A DNA stretch of 64,000 nucleotides, from positions 136,809 through 200,808 of the forward strand of contig CAJNOP010000137.1 in NCBI GenBank assembly GCA_905250075.1, read 5' to 3'. The stretch is from Rotaria sp. Silwood1 (taxonomy: Eukaryota; Rotifera; Eurotatoria; Philodinida; Philodinidae). The translations under genes and the position numbers were made by a program. Numbering within the stretch: position 1 is the stretch's first letter; each line of letters starts with the position of its first letter. The notes under the pieces are model-generated. The model was not told the origin of the DNA. It was given only the letters and a program-made list of their open reading frames with translations, and searched no databases. Below are positions 61,380 through 64,000 of this stretch, piece after piece.

Positions 61380-62020
61380 GCATGTTCATCTGTAAGAAAA
61401 CCTAAAAAAAAGAGCAAATTCACAAAAAAACGTTGTTCATCTAATTTTCTATTCTACCTTACACCTATTGAAAATAATTCTGTTCATTGATAATATTCAA
61501 TAGAAATTGTTCCACTAATGATAATATACAAAATTTCATTTGCATCATATGAATATATAAGAAATGAAGCATCTATTAAAATATTTTCATTTATTGATAA
61601 TGAAGAGGTATATATATACATAATAAAAGCAATCAATGCTTGCAGATGATTGATATCTTTATGAATAGATATTGTTTTTCATTTTGTATTAAATTATTTT
61701 TGGTAATTAATCAATGTTTTCTTATTGAGATTTTTGTAGCTCAACATGATTCAAGAACACCAAGAGAAAATAGAATAAAGAAATAAATTAATCTACACAA
61801 TAATTGGTAAAAGGATTAAATCAATGGAAGAGTAGAATAATGTCAATCTAATTGGTTAAATATTGAAAAAAGAATTTTTTTTCACATAAGAATAGCATAT
61901 AAACCTAATACACCATATTCGGAATGTACACAAATATGCATCTTTTTTTGTTTAAGTTTTTTGGCTTTTACAAATTCTTGAATCTGTAGTTGTTCGTTTT
62001 GTTGATTTTCTAGAAACAAA
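61380..62020 (-). pseudogene. Unrecognised multi-exon gene remnant
   Basis: Minus-strand blocks with exon-like borders: 62012-61907 (after a TTTCTAG: NQQNEQLQIQEFVKAKKLKQ, then MHICVHSEYGVLGLYAI), 61670-61455 (HKDINHLQALIAFIMYIY, NENILIDASFLIYSYDANE, ILYIIISGTISIEYYQ, TGA, TELFSIGV) and 61405-61370 (after TTTTTTTAG: FLTDEHAPHNKII). Order and orientation are consistent with one gene. A TGA interrupts the middle block, and another lies just before it. I do not recognise the family. Confidence 0.55.
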
Positions 62021-62621
62021 AAACAAATACAGTTAATAAATATATTTATTTAAAAAAAGTAAACGTGGAATTATATGAAAAATCTTTCAGCATTACCCAT
62101 GAGCAAGTATAAAGCTCACTGCATTACTTCAATTAAATTATGTGTTTTATTAGTCTGAAATCAAAAGCTTTTCCTTTATTGTTTTCGATTAATCTCAATT
62201 GAATGTTGAAGTTTATGTAACTTACTCGATAAACAAAGACCTGTGGTTAAACTTTTGAAATTTCGACAAGCGTTTCGAGTACCATTTTGACTTAACTAAA
62301 ATAAATTGACAAATTAAGTGTATTGTTAATAAAAACAAAAAAAACCTTGTTCGAAAGACGCTTATAAAGCGTGAAAATAATCTTGGACTCAAAATAAAAT
62401 AAGCCAATGTAGAATGAATATCTTAGAAAGAGTGGCATATAGCAGTCTTTAGTTTCAAGTAGTTGAAAGAATTTAGAGCATGTTTTCACAGATTCAATAT
62501 ATAAGAATGAACTAGTCGAGAATATTATTGGGAAAAACATTTCACGTGTATGATAATTTTCTGTGATTCTGATAAACTTTTAAGAGCAAGTGACAATTTA
62601 TGTTCAAATCATAACGATTAT
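62021..62621. other. Spacer downstream of the small five-exon gene
   Basis: No supported gene. The minus-strand frames at 62222-62540 are hydrophobic and A/T-run derived. They could in principle be a further exon of the gene to the right, but no splice evidence fixes this. Confidence 0.35.
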
Positions 62622-63311
62622 TTAATTACAGATGGAATAGATACCTAATACGGTTTGATTAGCGTTACAAAGCAAGATGATACTCTCCTACGAGTCATGT
62701 TCGATAATGCATATGAAGTCTCAAGACAGATGTACTTACATTTATTGTGGCCTGCTTCCAGCTCTTTCACTGCATTGGCAATGGAACATTTGAATTGACT
62801 TTCACTAAAGAATGTTTGTGGATATTGTTTGAAATCAAATCGTTAACTTACATAAATATTGAATGTAATATTTCATCATCATGAACTTTGTATCCGAGAC
62901 GAATCAGTTGTTCAAGATCAGTTAAAGTATCTAAAGAAAACTTTTGTTTAGCGAAAAGGCAAGAAGATTCTATAAGTGTTGAATCAGAATATATCAAGCA
63001 ATCAGATAAAAATCAAGAAAATTATTATTCATGGATTTGATTTATTTCTAAAAATTTATTGCTTACCTTTATAATTTTCATCTTGAAAATTAGCTTGTAG
63101 TCGATATTTTAAACATCGAATAAGAACCATCTTATCGTTGTCTGCTATTGGAGCTTTATAACGATCAACAATAATAGTAATTGTCTAAAATTATCAATAG
63201 CAGTCACTATGGATTACAATAATCCTGCCCACTTACTTGAATAGCTTCTTTCAAATTTCCCATCTCAAAGTGGTTGAGAAAATTCACGAAAAGCTCGAGT
63301 CCATCAGTCAT
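62622..63311 (-). CDS. Small five-exon protein of unknown function
   Basis: Minus-strand exons 63311-63237, 63184-63067, 62930-62852, 62804-62740 and 62644-62622 all have GT-AG borders, and the phases fit, giving 119 aa with a TAA stop. The first four exons are well supported (introns 50-140 bp). The last, short exon is the weakest choice, and a longer 3' end is possible. The protein begins MTDGLELFVNFLNHFEMGN and is mostly amphipathic helix (LKEAIQTITIIVDRY, DKMVLIRCLKYRLQ, LTDLEQLIRLGYKVHDDEIL, SIANAVKELEAGHNK), suggesting a helical-repeat or coiled-coil protein. No family is recognised. It is divergent from the cytidine deaminase gene, and the intervening 0.5 kb probably holds both promoters. 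Confidence 0.65.
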
Positions 63312-63809
63312 TTCTACAAGGAAAAAAAATCAGTGTTTCGTTCGAAACAAAATTTTTTCAAATGAATGTTTGTGAAGTAAAATAATACGCTATTATATAT
63401 TATACTTAAACAATGGAAAAATGACCGGCCGTAGTGTAAATGAAATACAATATAGACCTGGTGAAAGCTAGACCAACTCGATCATTGAGCCTGACGAACA
63501 ATAATGATTCTATCACATGATTCGTTAACCAATAGATATCTTAATACTCGAAGAATACCATTAAAGAGAGGCAGAAAATAAATATGTTTTCGAAATGACC
63601 GCCGTAATGATGACATATTTGATTTATAATTTGATTCATTCAGGATATTTTACTGGTTTATTTTATGTTCAATAGAATCGAACAATAAAAAATACTTTAA
63701 AAAAAAAAGAAAAGGTTGCGTTTCTTAGAAACATGACATTCAAAAAGCATAACTTATTTTTAAATAAAAACAATTTATTACTATATTAGTAAAACCTTTT
63801 TCTCTTTAG
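63312..63809. other. Divergent intergenic region
   Basis: This lies between the small minus-strand gene and the first visible cytidine deaminase exon. It should hold the first exon of that deaminase, but I cannot identify its ATG with confidence. Confidence 0.4.
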
Positions 63810-64000
63810 AATTATTTGATGAAGCTCGTTTGGCTAAATATAGAGCTTATTGTCCTTATTCATACTTTCGGTATGATTTGATATTATTTACATGATATGT
63901 TTTTCGTGTTAACTGAATAGAGTAAGAGCAGCTTTATTAACATCAACTGGAAAAATATATACTGGATGTAATGTTGAAAATGCTTCATATCCATTATCAA
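63810..64000 (+). CDS. Cytidine deaminase, 5' part (runs off the window)
   Basis: Cytidine deaminase hydrolyses (deoxy)cytidine to (deoxy)uridine in pyrimidine salvage. Two exons are visible: 63810-63870 (after TCTTTAG; ELFDEARLAKYRAYCPYSYF) and 63921-64000 (after GAATAG; RVRAALLTSTGKIYTGCNVE, then NASYPLS), open to the window end. YCPYS-F-V-AALLT and TGCN(V/I)ENASYPL are the family's N-terminal substrate-binding signature. The CAE and PCxxC zinc motifs would lie beyond the window. In FRVGAAL the usual Gly is Arg here (AGA), one base from GGA. The upstream start exon is not identified. Confidence 0.8.

Noticed and set aside
2503-62020. A variant genetic code (TGA as Trp, TAA/TAG as Gln) explaining the in-frame stops
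   Set aside because: RTCA, CLUH, the nucleotidase and the ADP-ribosyltransferase are long, use TGG and CAA/CAG normally, have no internal TGA/TAA/TAG, and end at TAA or TGA. Stops are confined to truncated copies.
1-64000. tRNA, rRNA or CRISPR
   Set aside because: No cloverleaf-like tRNA, conserved rRNA block or regularly spaced direct repeats were noticed on reading both strands. A covariance-model search would be decisive and was not possible here.

Overview
The window is eukaryotic, very AT-rich, and looks like a bdelloid rotifer (Rotaria/Adineta-like). The reasons are many short GT-AG introns (mostly 50-100 bp), recurrent tracts of TGTGGG/CCCACA (the telomere repeat I recall being reported for bdelloids), an arginine-type ADP-ribosyltransferase gene (a family I recall as numerous in bdelloids), and animal-type housekeeping genes. 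The species assignment is inference.

Layout. 1-2.4 kb: telomere-like G-rich/C-rich hairpins and no gene. 2.5-5.2 kb: head-to-tail remains of four unrelated housekeeping genes (carbamoyl-phosphate synthase/CAD, TACC, signal peptidase subunit SPCS3, p47/NSFL1C). 5.6-9.7 kb (+): a complete nine-exon RNA 3'-terminal phosphate cyclase gene whose expected catalytic His reads as Arg. 13.2-26.4 kb (+): a complete 28-exon CLUH gene (1357 aa), with a two-exon exostosin-like glycosyltransferase gene nested on the same strand in its 3.2 kb intron 11. 27.9-28.5 kb (-): a small DUF1761-type membrane protein. 29.9-30.8 kb (+): a single-exon, Ser/Thr-rich protein starting MGC. 32.1-33.2 kb (+): an astacin metalloprotease copy broken by stop codons.

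33.2-44.4 kb is gene-poor and repeat-rich: a diverged direct duplication, a 0.94 kb palindrome with a mariner-like element exactly on its axis, a 1.3 kb inverted-repeat element, small hairpins and more telomere-like hairpins. 44.4-47.5 kb (+): a two-exon ADP-ribosyltransferase with a proline linker and a Cys-rich tail. 47.6-49.5 kb: a hAT-like CGGTT-rich element and a second short TIR element. 49.5-54.3 kb (-): a three-exon, membrane-anchored 5'-nucleotidase-type metallophosphoesterase. 54.3-62.1 kb: intergenic sequence with several decayed minus-strand gene fragments. 62.6-63.3 kb (-): a small five-exon gene of unknown function. 63.8-64.0 kb (+): the start of a cytidine deaminase gene that runs off the window.

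The genes do not form a pathway. The notable biology is genomic: intact genes sit among pseudogene fragments and inverted-repeat elements, and telomere-type repeats recur internally as hairpins. Exon boundaries were placed by hand from GT-AG signals, reading phase and remembered family alignments. For RTCA, CLUH, the exostosin-like gene, the DUF1761 gene, the ADP-ribosyltransferase and the nucleotidase, the summed exon lengths are exact multiples of three.
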